Assembly (NCBI RefSeq): GCF_026107415.2
Contig: NZ_JAPCHX010000005.1
Span: 1-64,000 of the forward strand
From: Microbacterium sp. MPKO10
GTDB lineage: Bacteria > Actinomycetota > Actinomycetes > Actinomycetales > Microbacteriaceae
DNA length: 64,000 bases
Reading direction: 5' to 3'
Position numbers and translations under genes: made by a program. Of the stretch, positions 1 to 8,173 are shown piece after piece. The notes beneath the pieces were generated by a model that was given only the letters and a program-made list of their open reading frames with translations, did no database searches and was not told where the DNA came from. Position 1 is the first letter of the stretch. The number at the start of each line of letters is the position of its first letter.

Positions 1-42
1 GTTGTCGTTTCTAGATGTCCAGCTTCGGAAGTTGGTGAGCCG

Positions 43-927
43 ATGAGCACGCCTGACGAACAGCGCACGCACCAGCCCGACATCCGTGTGATCGCAGCTG
101 GGCGGCGGCACTCCGTCGGCGTTCGCCACGACGGCAGGGTGCTCGCCGCCGGGAGGCTTGACGCACCGGAATGCGCTGTGAGCGATTGGAGCAACCTCGT
201 CGCTGTGGCGGCCGGCAACGTTCACGTCGCACGGAACACTGGGCGCTCACACACTGTCGGGCTGCGCGCCGATGGAACAGTTGTGGCGACCGGATGGAAC
301 GGCGACGGGCAGTGCGACGTAACCGATTGGAACACCGTGGTGACCATCGCTGCCGGGTGGCGTCGCAGCCTCGGGGTGCTGGCAGACGGGACCGTGAACG
401 CCGTCGGGCGGCGCAGCGAAGGAGCAGGCGAGATCGGCCAGTGGCGCGACATCATCGCCGTGGCTGCCGGGGACTGGCACTCCGTCGGCCTTCATGACGA
501 CGGAACCGTGGTGGCGACGGGGAACAACCGTCGCGGTCAATGCGATGTCGCGCACTGGCGACACGTCCGAGGCATCGCCGCAGGCTACCTGCACACCGCC
601 GCCGTTACTCACGACGGAGAGGTGCTCACCGCTGGCGACGCCCGTGGCGGGCTCGCCGAAGCATCCCAATGGCAGGACATCCTCGCTATTGCCGCTGGTA
701 GCCGACACACCCTCGGCGTCGACGCGCGCGGCCGAGTCTGGGCTGCGGGAGATAACAGCCAAGGACAATGCGACGTTTCGTCCTGGTACGAGGTAGTCGC
801 TGTTGCCGCCGGAGCTGAACACAGCCTTGGCCTACGAGCAGATGGAACGGTTCTGTCGACGGGCAGCAACAACGATGGCCAGTGTTCGGTTGAGGAATGG
901 CAACTCGAGACCAGCGGTGTCGCCTGA
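43..927 (+). CDS. RCC1-repeat protein
   Basis: The 294-residue protein is built from about seven tandem repeats of roughly 38-40 residues. The recurring pattern is AAG-x2-HS-x-GLR-DGTVVATG-x-N-x2-GQCDV-x2-W, which is the RCC1 (beta-propeller blade) signature. No signal peptide or membrane segment is visible, so it is probably cytoplasmic. RCC1-type propellers mediate protein or ligand contacts; the partner here is unknown. The start is the ATG at 43, with a weak GGTGAG ribosome site just upstream. The stop overlaps the start of the transposase remnant that follows, which suggests an insertion abutting or trimming the gene end. The family assignment is firm; the function is open. Confidence 0.85.
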   Translation: MSTPDEQRTHQPDIRVIAAGRRHSVGVRHDGRVLAAGRLDAPECAVSDWSNLVAVAAGNVHVARNTGRSHTVGLRADGTVVATGWNGDGQCDVTDWNTVVTIAAGWRRSLGVLADGTVNAVGRRSEGAGEIGQWRDIIAVAAGDWHSVGLHDDGTVVATGNNRRGQCDVAHWRHVRGIAAGYLHTAAVTHDGEVLTAGDARGGLAEASQWQDILAIAAGSRHTLGVDARGRVWAAGDNSQGQCDVSSWYEVVAVAAGAEHSLGLRADGTVLSTGSNNDGQCSVEEWQLETSGVA

Positions 928-1300
928 TGCACCCGAACGCAGCACTTACGCCACGTCTTCGCCTCAAAGTCGCTCGCTTGGTCGTAGACGACGGCTGGGC
1001 GATCAGCGAGGTCGCTGCTCGCTTCCAGGTTTCCTTGCCCACAGTGAAGCGGTGGGTAGACCGCTACGCCAATGGCGAGTCGATGCACAATCGGTCTTCG
1101 CGGCTCAAGACCTCACCGAACAGGACGATTAAGGCGACGACGAAGCGGTGCGTGAGCCTGCGCCTACGACTTCGCGAAGGACCGGTTCGGCTCGCGAGCA
1201 GGCCCGGCTGCACCAGTACAACCAGCATTGTCTGCACACGGCCTTCGGTAATCAGCCGCCCTTCTCGCAATTGATCAACGTCCCCGGTCAGTACACCTAG
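927..1300 (+). pseudogene. IS481-family transposase remnant, internally deleted
   Basis: Residues from HPNAALTPRLRLKVARL to the DRYANGES stretch match the N-terminal helix-turn-helix of IS481 transposases. About 60 codons in, the frame breaks. In another frame, the segment ending at 1300 reads like the family's C-terminus (YNQHCLHTAFGNQPP, then INVPGQYT before TAG). The whole DDE catalytic core between these ends is missing. This is therefore an insertion sequence reduced to its two coding ends and cannot transpose. No convincing terminal inverted repeats were found at the edges. Confidence 0.8.
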
Positions 1301-1349
1301 ATAACGGTGAATCAGGCAATGATCATCACACCGGACAAGGGTGAGCGCA

Positions 1350-1832
1350 TCAGGTCTTGTATCCCGGGTGCACGTTCGGTGTGAGACCAAGATCAGCCGC
1401 GATCTTGCCGAGCAGGCGCCCCAGCTCGTGGTGTTCATCAGGAGTCAGTGCTGCGGTAACCTCGGCTTCGTGGGCGGAGCCGATCTCTCGCATCTCACGC
1501 ATGACCCCTCGGCCCTCATTGGTCAGCCGGAGCACATAGGTGCGGCGATCACGAGCGCTGCGCTCTCGTGCCACGAGCCCCTTCTTCTCCAGGGCGTCGA
1601 TGAGGACGACGACGCGGCTCGGAACGACGCCGAGCTTCCCAGCGAGCCCCTGTTGACTCAGGGTCTTCTCAGTGGCAATCAGTCTGAGGATGCCGACATC
1701 GCTCGGCTGCAGGGCCAGAGGCTCGAGACGCTGCGCGAACCGCGCTCCCGCGAGGGTACCGACCTGGGCAAGGAGGAACGCGGCACGAGGGAAGGGGTCG
1801 TGGCGCTCTGGCTGTTTCGAGTCGTCAATCAC
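1350..1832 (-). CDS. MarR-family transcriptional regulator
   Basis: The 160-residue protein has the MarR winged-helix layout. A dimerisation helix comes first, then a recognition segment around LSQQGLAGKLGVVPSRVVVLIDALEKKGLV, then the wing motif ERSARDRRTYVLRLTNEG (about residues 95-110). Length is normal for the family. It is divergent from the SDR operon and the shared 47-bp gap holds a perfect inverted repeat reaching the SDR start codon. By family behaviour it should repress itself and the operon until a small aromatic or lipophilic ligand binds. The ligand is unknown. Confidence 0.9.
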   Translation of the reverse strand: MIDDSKQPERHDPFPRAAFLLAQVGTLAGARFAQRLEPLALQPSDVGILRLIATEKTLSQQGLAGKLGVVPSRVVVLIDALEKKGLVARERSARDRRTYVLRLTNEGRGVMREMREIGSAHEAEVTAALTPDEHHELGRLLGKIAADLGLTPNVHPGYKT

Positions 1833-1852
1833 GAACCTTATGGTAGCGCAAG

Positions 1853-1880
1853 TGAATCATTCTCTGCTATGAATGATTCA
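1853..1880. promoter_or_regulatory. Likely MarR operator (perfect 10-bp inverted repeat)
   Basis: The arms TGAATCATTC (1853-1862) and GAATGATTCA (1871-1880) are exact reverse complements separated by 8 bp. The second arm ends on the A of the SDR start codon. Size, symmetry and position between divergent marR and its target operon are typical of MarR operators. No Shine-Dalgarno precedes the ATG at 1880, so the SDR transcript may be leaderless, which would put the operator over the promoter and +1. Confidence 0.75.
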
Positions 1881-2638
1881 TGGCAATTACTTCAAATCTC
1901 GCCGAGCAGGTGGCTCTCGTCACTGGCGCGTCCGGCTCCATCGGCGCCGAAGTGAGTCGGAAACTAGCTCACCTTGGGGCTGCCGTAGCCGTCCATGGAA
2001 GGACCCAGAGTGTCCTCAACAAGCTCTCTGCGGAGATCCACCGCAATGGAGGCAACAGCGAGGTGTACGTCGGTGATGCTCGCGACCCGGAGCACATGAT
2101 CACCGTGGCCACCGATGTCACGCGAGCGCTCGGACCTATCAACGTTCTGGTCGCTCTGGCCGGTGGGGAGGGTGCCCCGAGCCCCACCGATTCTTTCGAT
2201 CCCGAGCGCTGGTTGGACGTCATCGACACCGACCTCAACTCCGTGTTCTACGCACTCCGCGCCGTCCTGCCGAGCATGATCGAACATGGCGGCGGCCGGA
2301 TCGTCACCATCGCCTCCAGTGCCGGACGGCGACCGTCCAAGGCAAACGCGGCCTACGCCGCGGCGAAAGCCGGCGTCGTCATGCTCACCGAGCACATCGC
2401 CAAGGAATACGCCCACGCCCACATCCGCGCCAACTGCGTCGCCCCTTCCATTGCCGAAACTACCAAGCTCCGCGACCGGCTGAGCGCCCAGACCCGAGAC
2501 GCGATCGCCACCAGCATCCCGCTAGGCCGGATCGGGCAACCCTCCGACATCGCAGAGGCGATCGCCTTTCTAGCCACCGACCGATCCTCATGGATCACCG
2601 GCACCACCGTCGACATCACTGGAGGAATGACACTATGA
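1880..2638 (+). CDS. SDR-family NAD(P)-dependent oxidoreductase
   Basis: A 252-residue classical short-chain dehydrogenase. The cofactor motif TGASGSIG lies near residue 16, and LAGG matches the NNAG-type motif. The serine of the IASSAG segment and YAAAKAG supply the catalytic Ser-Tyr-Lys. The C-terminal ITGTTVDITGG is typical of FabG-like enzymes. It should oxidise or reduce a hydroxyl/carbonyl group in the cytoplasm. It is first in a four-gene operon with ATGA overlaps. Given the MarR control it probably acts on a foreign or lipophilic compound; the substrate cannot be read from sequence. Confidence 0.9.
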   Translation: MAITSNLAEQVALVTGASGSIGAEVSRKLAHLGAAVAVHGRTQSVLNKLSAEIHRNGGNSEVYVGDARDPEHMITVATDVTRALGPINVLVALAGGEGAPSPTDSFDPERWLDVIDTDLNSVFYALRAVLPSMIEHGGGRIVTIASSAGRRPSKANAAYAAAKAGVVMLTEHIAKEYAHAHIRANCVAPSIAETTKLRDRLSAQTRDAIATSIPLGRIGQPSDIAEAIAFLATDRSSWITGTTVDITGGMTL

Positions 2639-3333
2639 CCACCATCAGCGCCGCACGGCATCTCCCGGCCGGTCCGCCGCTTCCACCCATCGCGATCGCG
2701 ACCGTCGCGCTCTTCATGGCCTCACTGATCCTGCCGATCATCCTCACCTCCGGTGATACGTTCCCCTCGCCCTACTCTGACGAGGCTCCGATCATCGGGT
2801 ATTTCCGGGACCACCCTGGCCCGGTGCTCCTCACAGCGCTCCTGCAGTTCGCCGCGTCGCTACCTCTGGGCATCTTCGCCGCAACCGCTTCAGTCCGGCT
2901 CAACCACCTCGGTGTCCGAGCACCCGGACCGACCATCGGCCTCGTCGGCGGCATCCTCGCCTCAGCGTCGATGGCTCTGTCCGGGTTGCTGACTTGGACT
3001 CTCACCCGGCCCGAGATCCTCGACCACGCCGAACTGATCCGGCTCATACACGATCTTGCATTCATTACAGGTGGACCCGGATTCGCCGTGCCCACCGGTC
3101 TGCTCCTTGCCGGCATCGCCGTCCCAGGACTACTTGCCCGGCTCCTGCCGCGCTGGCTCGCCTGGCCAGGACTCGCCATCGCAGCACTCGGCATCATTGC
3201 CACTCTCACCGTTGCGATCCCCGCTCTGGCGATCCTTCTACCCATCGTCCGCTTCCCCGCCCTGGCCTGGATCGTTATCACTGCGTTCCTGCTGCCCAGA
3301 CAGCGCTCCTCCATCCGAAAGGAAAACCGATGA
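2635..3333 (+). CDS. Multi-pass membrane protein (about six helices)
   Basis: The ATG at 2635 overlaps the upstream stop as ATGA and follows GGAGGA, so this 232-residue start is preferred over an in-frame ATG at 2590. About six hydrophobic segments alternate with short loops, the first near residues 18-36 and the last near 200-220, ending in a basic tail (RQRSSIRKENR). The pattern recalls DUF4386-like integral membrane proteins, but no catalytic motif is seen. It sits between an SDR and an SGNH hydrolase in one MarR-controlled operon, so it may handle or sense the same lipophilic substrate. Function unknown. Confidence 0.75.
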   Translation: MTTISAARHLPAGPPLPPIAIATVALFMASLILPIILTSGDTFPSPYSDEAPIIGYFRDHPGPVLLTALLQFAASLPLGIFAATASVRLNHLGVRAPGPTIGLVGGILASASMALSGLLTWTLTRPEILDHAELIRLIHDLAFITGGPGFAVPTGLLLAGIAVPGLLARLLPRWLAWPGLAIAALGIIATLTVAIPALAILLPIVRFPALAWIVITAFLLPRQRSSIRKENR

Positions 3334-4154
3334 CGAATCAGATACTCGAGAAACTCGTCCGCTCCCAACGCCTCGAGAATTCCCTACCGTTCGCACGGAA
3401 TCTCGACATACAGACTCTGGCCGGCGTCTTCGGCGCCGAGGAAACCGAGTACCGCTCCGTCATCGAGGACCTCGACCGTCGGCGCGTCGAGGCTGCAGCT
3501 CGGATCGCTGACGCACCAGCAACTCAGGCATACCTCCAGGCTTTGCCCTTCGAAGAGAACGCTCACCTGATCGCGATCGGCGAAAGTACCACCGCTGATC
3601 GGCTCTCCTGGTTCGAGACCCTACGCACCCTCCTCAACACGCACCGCCCCGATCTTCGCCTGCGCATGACTAACCTCGCTATCTCCGGTGCCACCACGAC
3701 CCAGACCCTCGCGATACTGCCGGCAATCCGACGCCTGGCACCCAACCTGGTGTTCTGCATGCTCGGCACCAACGACTCACAACGACTCGCTGCCCCCGAC
3801 GGGCCGCTCCTCGTCAGTCCCGAGGAAACCAAGCGCAACCTCACGGAACTGCGTACACGAGCAGTCCCGAACGGCGACGCCAGATGGGTGTGGCTGACGC
3901 CAACTCCGGTCGATGAAGAGCGCATCGCCCGGTTCCCATTCTTCGCTGGCTCCGGCATCAGCTGGAACAACGACGACCTGAACGAACTCACCCGCACACT
4001 GCCCACAGTCGACGATTTGGTCATCGACAGCTCGATGGTCGTGGATACGGCCGATCCAGACGCTCTCGCCGACGACGGGCTGCATCCCAGCGCCACGGCA
4101 CACGAGGCCCTTGCGGCGACGGTCCTGGAAGCACTAGCTGGGGGGAAGCAATGA
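3330..4154 (+). CDS. SGNH/GDSL-type hydrolase
   Basis: The 274-residue protein carries the SGNH blocks in order. Block I is GEST (nucleophile Ser86, with Glu instead of the usual Asp), the glycine of block II lies in ISGA near 120, the asparagine of block III is in GTNDS near 148, and Asp249/His252 are in DGLHPS. It is predicted to be a serine esterase or lipase-like enzyme. There is no signal peptide, so it is intracellular. The start overlaps the membrane-protein stop (ATGA) after AAAGGAAAA. An N-terminal stretch of about 75 residues precedes block I and is unlike the minimal fold; it may be a lid or docking region. Confidence 0.85.
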   Translation: MTNQILEKLVRSQRLENSLPFARNLDIQTLAGVFGAEETEYRSVIEDLDRRRVEAAARIADAPATQAYLQALPFEENAHLIAIGESTTADRLSWFETLRTLLNTHRPDLRLRMTNLAISGATTTQTLAILPAIRRLAPNLVFCMLGTNDSQRLAAPDGPLLVSPEETKRNLTELRTRAVPNGDARWVWLTPTPVDEERIARFPFFAGSGISWNNDDLNELTRTLPTVDDLVIDSSMVVDTADPDALADDGLHPSATAHEALAATVLEALAGGKQ

Positions 4155-4801
4155 AACTCCTCATGCTCGGAGCTACGGGCGGCACCGGAGCAGCATTGCT
4201 AGATCAAGCCGTTGCTGCCGGATATGACGTTACGGTGATCGCTCGCACACCAGCGAACGTTCACGCCTCGGACGATGCCGTGACTCTCGTCCAAGGCGAC
4301 GTCCTCGAACCCGGCCCCTGGCAGGACATCGCAGCCGAACACGACACTCTGCTGTCCTGCCTCGGAAGCACGGACAGGCGCCACCCCACCACGGTCTATT
4401 CCCGAGGAACCGTCAACGCTCTCACCGCAATGGGCACCAAACCCGAACGCAGACTAGTGTGCCTGTCATCAGCCGGCCTCGACGCCCCGGCAGACATGCC
4501 GTTGCCGCAGAAGCTCGTCACCCGCCTGATCATTCAGAGGCTCTACCGGCATGGTTACGCCGACATGAGACGCATGGAAGCTGCGTTGCGTGATGAAGAG
4601 GCCCGTTGGACGATCGTACGACCGCCCATGCTGACCAATGCGCCCGGCACGGGCCGATATCGAACGGCGATCGACGGTTCCCTGCCGAACATGAGGTCCG
4701 TCCCTCGAGCCGACCTCGCCCACTACATGCTCACTGCCATCGACAACCCGTCCACATGGAGGGCGATTGTCGAGATTACTGGAGAGGGTGAAGCGAACTA
4801 G
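4151..4801 (+). CDS. NAD(P)H-binding protein, atypical SDR (NmrA/YwnB type)
   Basis: A 216-residue Rossmann protein starts MKLLMLGATGGTGAALLDQA, the GxxGxxG dinucleotide motif of atypical SDRs. LSCLGS and RLVCLSSAGL follow the same family. The catalytic Tyr-Lys pair of classical SDRs is not obvious, so it may sense redox state or act as an isomerase/reductase. It overlaps the SGNH gene (ATGA) and ends the MarR-controlled operon. A decayed gene of similar type follows immediately downstream. Confidence 0.85.
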   Translation: MKLLMLGATGGTGAALLDQAVAAGYDVTVIARTPANVHASDDAVTLVQGDVLEPGPWQDIAAEHDTLLSCLGSTDRRHPTTVYSRGTVNALTAMGTKPERRLVCLSSAGLDAPADMPLPQKLVTRLIIQRLYRHGYADMRRMEAALRDEEARWTIVRPPMLTNAPGTGRYRTAIDGSLPNMRSVPRADLAHYMLTAIDNPSTWRAIVEITGEGEAN

Positions 4802-4830
4802 CGTGGAGGTCAAGGGAGCGTGACTATGAA

Positions 4831-5217
4831 ATGATAATCGCGGTGACTAGAGGCGCCGAAATAGTCGGCAGACATGCTCTTGATGCTTCCCGAAAGGCTG
4901 ACCACTATACGGTCATCCTGAGCCGTTAACGAGGGTCCGACGGCGCCATCACCTGAGGCCTGGATAACGCCCTCAACGGCGCCAGTGCTGTCATTGACCT
5001 GACCAACGTATCGCCACTCACAGCGAAGACGGCCATCTCCTTCCTCATGCAATCAAGCTCGAATTTCGTCGCCGCCACACAACGTAGAGGACCCGCACCA
5101 CTCGTGACCCTCTCGATCGTCGGCCGACCGACATTCGATGATTGGTGTGGATACGGCTTTCGCATGAGGACTCAGCGCGATTCGTCCGCAAGGCCTTCGA
5201 ACGCGATGAGTCTCTGA
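4831..5217 (+). pseudogene. Decayed NmrA-like NAD(P)-binding gene
   Basis: Reading straight through frame 1 from ATG 4831 gives MIIAVTRGAEIVGRHALDA, then HYTVILSR, then a TAA at 4927. Frame continues through a TGA at 4954 to LNGASAVIDLTN, TAKTAISFLMQSSSNFVAAA and LVTLSIVG. These match the N-terminal 115 residues of NmrA-type sugar- or quinone-reductase-like proteins in order. Two in-frame stops, a changed glycine motif and loss of the C-terminal half show that it is dead. Its 3' end overlaps the XRE gene on the other strand. This assignment comes from conceptual translation through stops. Confidence 0.65.
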
Positions 5218-5963
5218 CTTGTATGTTCGTCCACCGTGACATGAGCTTCGAGCGCCGAGCCGCTTGTCGCCGGAATCCAGATGCGCTTGTCCCGGCCGTC
5301 GTGAACCTGTTGGGCGTCCCAAGCTCGGCGGAACTCGGAGCTTCGTTCAAAAAGGTCTTCCACGAACCTGCGACCTCGGGCGTCACCGGCAAGCTGCCGT
5401 CGCGCGATGGCCACGCGAAGCTCACCCGCCTGAGCCTCTGAGTATGCGGCTCGGTGTCCCTCGGGAAACTCGGCACGCACCTCCTCGTGGCAGAACCAGT
5501 GCTCGTAAACATTCGCGCGCTGTAGCCCATGCTCCACGACCCATGGGAAAATGGCATCGGCAGCATCGTTTTGCGCAAGTACAGCACCGAGGTCGCTCAT
5601 GACCTGCGCGGGCGTGTCCTCTAGGCGCTCCAAGAAGAACAAGAGCGCAGAGGAAGCATCTTCGCTTCCGGTCGGTTCAGGTGCGGCGCGTCCGGTGAGC
5701 CGGTGCAGGTGGGCGCGCTCCGTCTCGTTGAGTTCGAGCGTCTGGGCGAGAGAATCGACGACGCCGGCGGAGGGCATGGATGCTGCTCTGCCCTGTTCGA
5801 GGCGGGTGTAGTAGTCGACAGAGATGTTGCTCGCCACCGCGACATCTTCTCTGCGAAGACCCGGCGTCCTGATTTGGGTTCTCACGGTTCCGGGGAGACG
5901 CTCACGATACGCGCGCAAGAAGGTACCTAGCTGGTCAGCTCGGCCCGATCCCCCTGTTCTCAT
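5172..5963 (-). CDS. XRE-family regulator with MmyB-like ligand domain
   Basis: The 263-residue protein opens with an N-terminal helix-turn-helix: LGTFLRAYRERL, then RREDVAVASNISVDYYTRLEQGRA at about residues 35-58. After about residue 100 comes the MmyB-like domain with FPWVVEHGL, YEHWFCHEEVR, GELRVAIARRQ and SEFRRAWDAQQV. MmyB-type domains in actinobacterial regulators bind fatty-acid-like ligands and usually control a neighbouring SDR. The adjacent dead NmrA gene on the opposite strand may once have been its target. Start chosen at ATG 5963, which gives the usual family length. Confidence 0.88.
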   Translation of the reverse strand: MRTGGSGRADQLGTFLRAYRERLPGTVRTQIRTPGLRREDVAVASNISVDYYTRLEQGRAASMPSAGVVDSLAQTLELNETERAHLHRLTGRAAPEPTGSEDASSALLFFLERLEDTPAQVMSDLGAVLAQNDAADAIFPWVVEHGLQRANVYEHWFCHEEVRAEFPEGHRAAYSEAQAGELRVAIARRQLAGDARGRRFVEDLFERSSEFRRAWDAQQVHDGRDKRIWIPATSGSALEAHVTVDEHTSQRLIAFEGLADESR

Positions 5964-6264
5964 GAAACCAGCCTATCCGCGTTGCCCTCTCCCACTGCAG
6001 TCGTCGGCGCGAGAGCTGGATCGGGCCTGCAGAGGACGCAGCGTCCCGGAGTTTTGTATGAAGGATCTCGACAATTGCGAATGGGCCGGGCTCACGGTCT
6101 TTTCTCGTCCGCGGCTCTACCCTCACGAGATCAGTTCGGGTTGCTGAGCGACAGCTCTGACCGGGTGTATGCATTTGCGGGGGCCGCGATATAAGCTTCC
6201 AATCTTAAGAGTTGCTCAAGCTGCATTGTCGCAAAGACCGCACCGATCCGCACGCAAATCCGGT
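5964..6264. other. No supported gene
   Basis: Upstream region of the XRE regulator reaching the end of the dead MFS gene. Several overlapping short open frames occur on both strands, but none has a recognisable domain or a good ribosome site. The composition is less GC-rich than the core genes. Probably decayed intergenic DNA plus the XRE promoter. Confidence 0.5.
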
Positions 6265-6813
6265 CTAGTTCGTGCTCCAATCCCGTGGGAAGCGCACCTG
6301 TGTGCTCGATGAGCGCGCGAGTAAGAGTCCGATTAGCGTGAGCGAAAGATTGACCCACATTACCCCGCGCCAGCCTCTGAGGTCAGTCACGGCACCAATG
6401 AGCTGCGTCCCCGCGATCAGTCCGCCTGAGCCAGCAGCCCAGATCGAAAGCACACGGCGCTTCTCGACACTTCCCGGATGCATCTGAGGCAGAAGCTCCA
6501 AGACCGAAGGGAGGAGCGCGTCAACGCTGAGGCCTTGCCTCACGCGACTAGCTAAGAGCACAGCTAGTAGATGGCGTAATGATTTTGAATGCGGAACTTG
6601 CGCCTACCAGCCTACGATGAAATAGCGACGCGGCCCCGATAAGCAGATAGCTTCCATACGCGACAGCGTGAGTTGTGGCCCCTTTGCGTATCGGCGAGCG
6701 TGGAGCCGAAGGCAGTTTGGACCCAGAGGAAGGTAGATGATCGTGAAGTTGAGCGTCGCGATCGCTGATGACAGCGTAAGGACAACGATCGGCGGCACCC
6801 GACGATCGCTCAC
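6265..6813 (-). pseudogene. Decayed EmrB/QacA-type MFS transporter (N-terminal part)
   Basis: Three frames on the minus strand together give the start of a drug-resistance MFS protein. A GTG at 6813 opens the helix-1 region SSAIATLNFTIIYLPLGP. A second frame gives THAVAYGSYLLIGAA. A third gives SRVRQGLSVDALLPSVLELL and RVLSIWAAGSGGLIAG with WVNLSLTLIGLLLA (motif C region and helix 6). At least two frameshifts and loss of the C-terminal half make it non-functional. The start overlaps the hydrolase stop as GTGA, so hydrolase and exporter were once translationally coupled. Confidence 0.7.
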
Positions 6814-7607
6814 CTCGGGTCAGACCGCCCCGATGTGAACCTCGTGACGAGGCGCGCAAACTCCTGGGGCCTCTCGAACGTCATCACGTGCCCGCTGTCG
6901 AGCGTTTCCAAGCAGCTGCCGTCGATGGCATCTGCCAGCCGCTCGACAGCATGACGAGGAATAGTGGCGTCGTGCGAACCGACGATGGCGAGCGTCGGTG
7001 AAGAGACGACGGCCGCGTACGAAGAGACATCGATTCGGGCACCGAGAGCGATCTGGCGCATCAAGTCCGGATTCGGCGCGAGGTTCGGGACCAGCACCTC
7101 AACCTCCTTGGGAGAGAGCGAGGCGAGGTGAGACGGGCTGAAACCGGTCAGCGTCGAGAATCTACCGAATGTGTCCGGGTCGGACGCTGTCTGTTGCCAC
7201 ACATCGTAAAGCAGCGACAAATAGGGATCGTCAGCGGTCCGCAACCAGCCGGCAGCAGCGACCAGGGCGCTGACGCGTTCTGGCGTACGCGCCGCGGTCG
7301 CCACAGCCACGGGCCCACCCAACGAGAATCCGACCACAGTGAACTCGGCGAGACCCGCCGCGTCCGCCACGCTTACCACTTGGTCCGACAGCAGCTCGAC
7401 TGTCAACGCGACGCCACTATCGTCAACCGTCGGTGAACCCGACAAATCTGGCACCACCACCCGAAAGGACTCGGCGAACACGTCGAGCAAATGACCGAAA
7501 ACCATGCCACCACCCGGCCCGGTACCGTGTACCAGGATCAAACCCGGACCAGCCCCAGCTATTTCGTAAGGGATCCGGACGCCGTCAATTTCTGCAAAAT
7601 CAGTCAT
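6810..7607 (-). CDS. Alpha/beta-fold hydrolase
   Basis: The 265-residue protein has the oxyanion motif HGTGPGGG near residue 27, a nucleophile elbow GFSLGG (serine near residue 95), an acid residue in [10 protein letters not shown], and the catalytic histidine in [11 protein letters not shown]. Fold and triad are complete. It resembles small cytoplasmic esterases or C-C hydrolases used with MFS exporters in antibiotic self-resistance; the substrate is not evident. Its partner exporter downstream is decayed. Confidence 0.88.
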   Translation of the reverse strand: MTDFAEIDGVRIPYEIAGAGPGLILVHGTGPGGGMVFGHLLDVFAESFRVVVPDLSGSPTVDDSGVALTVELLSDQVVSVADAAGLAEFTVVGFSLGGPVAVATAARTPERVSALVAAAGWLRTADDPYLSLLYDVWQQTASDPDTFGRFSTLTGFSPSHLASLSPKEVEVLVPNLAPNPDLMRQIALGARIDVSSYAAVVSSPTLAIVGSHDATIPRHAVERLADAIDGSCLETLDSGHVMTFERPQEFARLVTRFTSGRSDPR

Positions 7608-7802
7608 CTGGTCTATTGCCTCCTCATAAGTGTCTTCCGACAGATTGCGGGAGTGAACGAGTTCTACCCAGGGCAGAACGAGCCACGGACAGGTTGGACC
7701 TGGTTACGTCACGACAAGAAGCGCGGTGAGTGGTTCAGCGCAATAGTCAATCGCACTTATGCCAACGAACGTGGCGCTCGCTCCCGTGATCGCAGCTGCG
7801 CA

Positions 7803-7982
7803 GACGCGAACTTCACAGTCGTACGACGGTTACTCGGACACGCGTCAGCAAACATGACCCTCGACGTCTGCGCCGAACCGTTCGACGAGGTCCTCGACGC
7901 CGTCGGGCAGGCCCTCGATCAAGCATGCGCCAATTCACTTATGTGCACCTCGCTAGCGCAAGGCCAACCCGGGCAAAAGTGA
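7803..7982 (+). pseudogene. Tyrosine-recombinase C-terminal remnant
   Basis: The frame encodes VVRRLLGHASANMTLDVCAEPFD, the last catalytic block of phage-type integrases, followed by VLDAVGQALDQA. In the position of the catalytic tyrosine (TYxxLF in the intact neighbour) there is VCAEPF, a cysteine. No other catalytic block is present. It lies 48 bp outside the left attachment repeat and points towards it, mirroring the intact integrase on the other side. This looks like a relic of an earlier element that used the same tRNA gene. Confidence 0.75.
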
Positions 7983-7984
7983 AA

Positions 7985-8027
7985 CCCCCACGATTCCGGT
8001 AACGAGAAGGGATCGCGGGGGCTTTCG
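7985..8027 (-). terminator. Former terminator of the tRNA-Ser gene
   Basis: On the minus strand, just after the CCA end of the tRNA fragment, GCCCCCGCGAT pairs with ATCGTGGGGGT (one G-T pair) and TTTC follows. Before the element integrated, this stem would have ended the tRNA-Ser transcript. Confidence 0.6.
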
Positions 8028-8030
8028 ATT

Positions 8031-8058
8031 TGGCGGTGACGGTGGGATTTGAACCCAC
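8031..8058. repeat. Left attachment repeat (tRNA-Ser 3' fragment)
   Basis: 28 bp identical to 15168-15195, starting TGGCGGTGACGG and ending GAACCCAC. It is the minus-strand tRNA-Ser 3' end from the T stem through the encoded CCA. The identity stops on both sides (ATTT versus TATC on the left; AT versus GG on the right), so it defines the recombination core. Confidence 0.92.
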
Positions 8059-8173
8059 ATCGTGCGCGAGGCCAGCATTGGGCAGAGCCCGGAATTCCGC
8101 GTAATCACGCCGACCTGGGCACATCTGCTCACACCTGGAAACAGCCCCTCGCAGGTATTCCGTTACCGCTGCG

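Noticed and set aside
4810-5052. 80-codon minus-strand frame after the MarR operon
   Set aside because: It is antisense to the decayed NmrA-like gene, whose homology in the other strand explains the open frame.
6131-6358. 75-codon minus-strand frame
   Set aside because: No domain, poor start context, and overlap with the end of the dead MFS gene.
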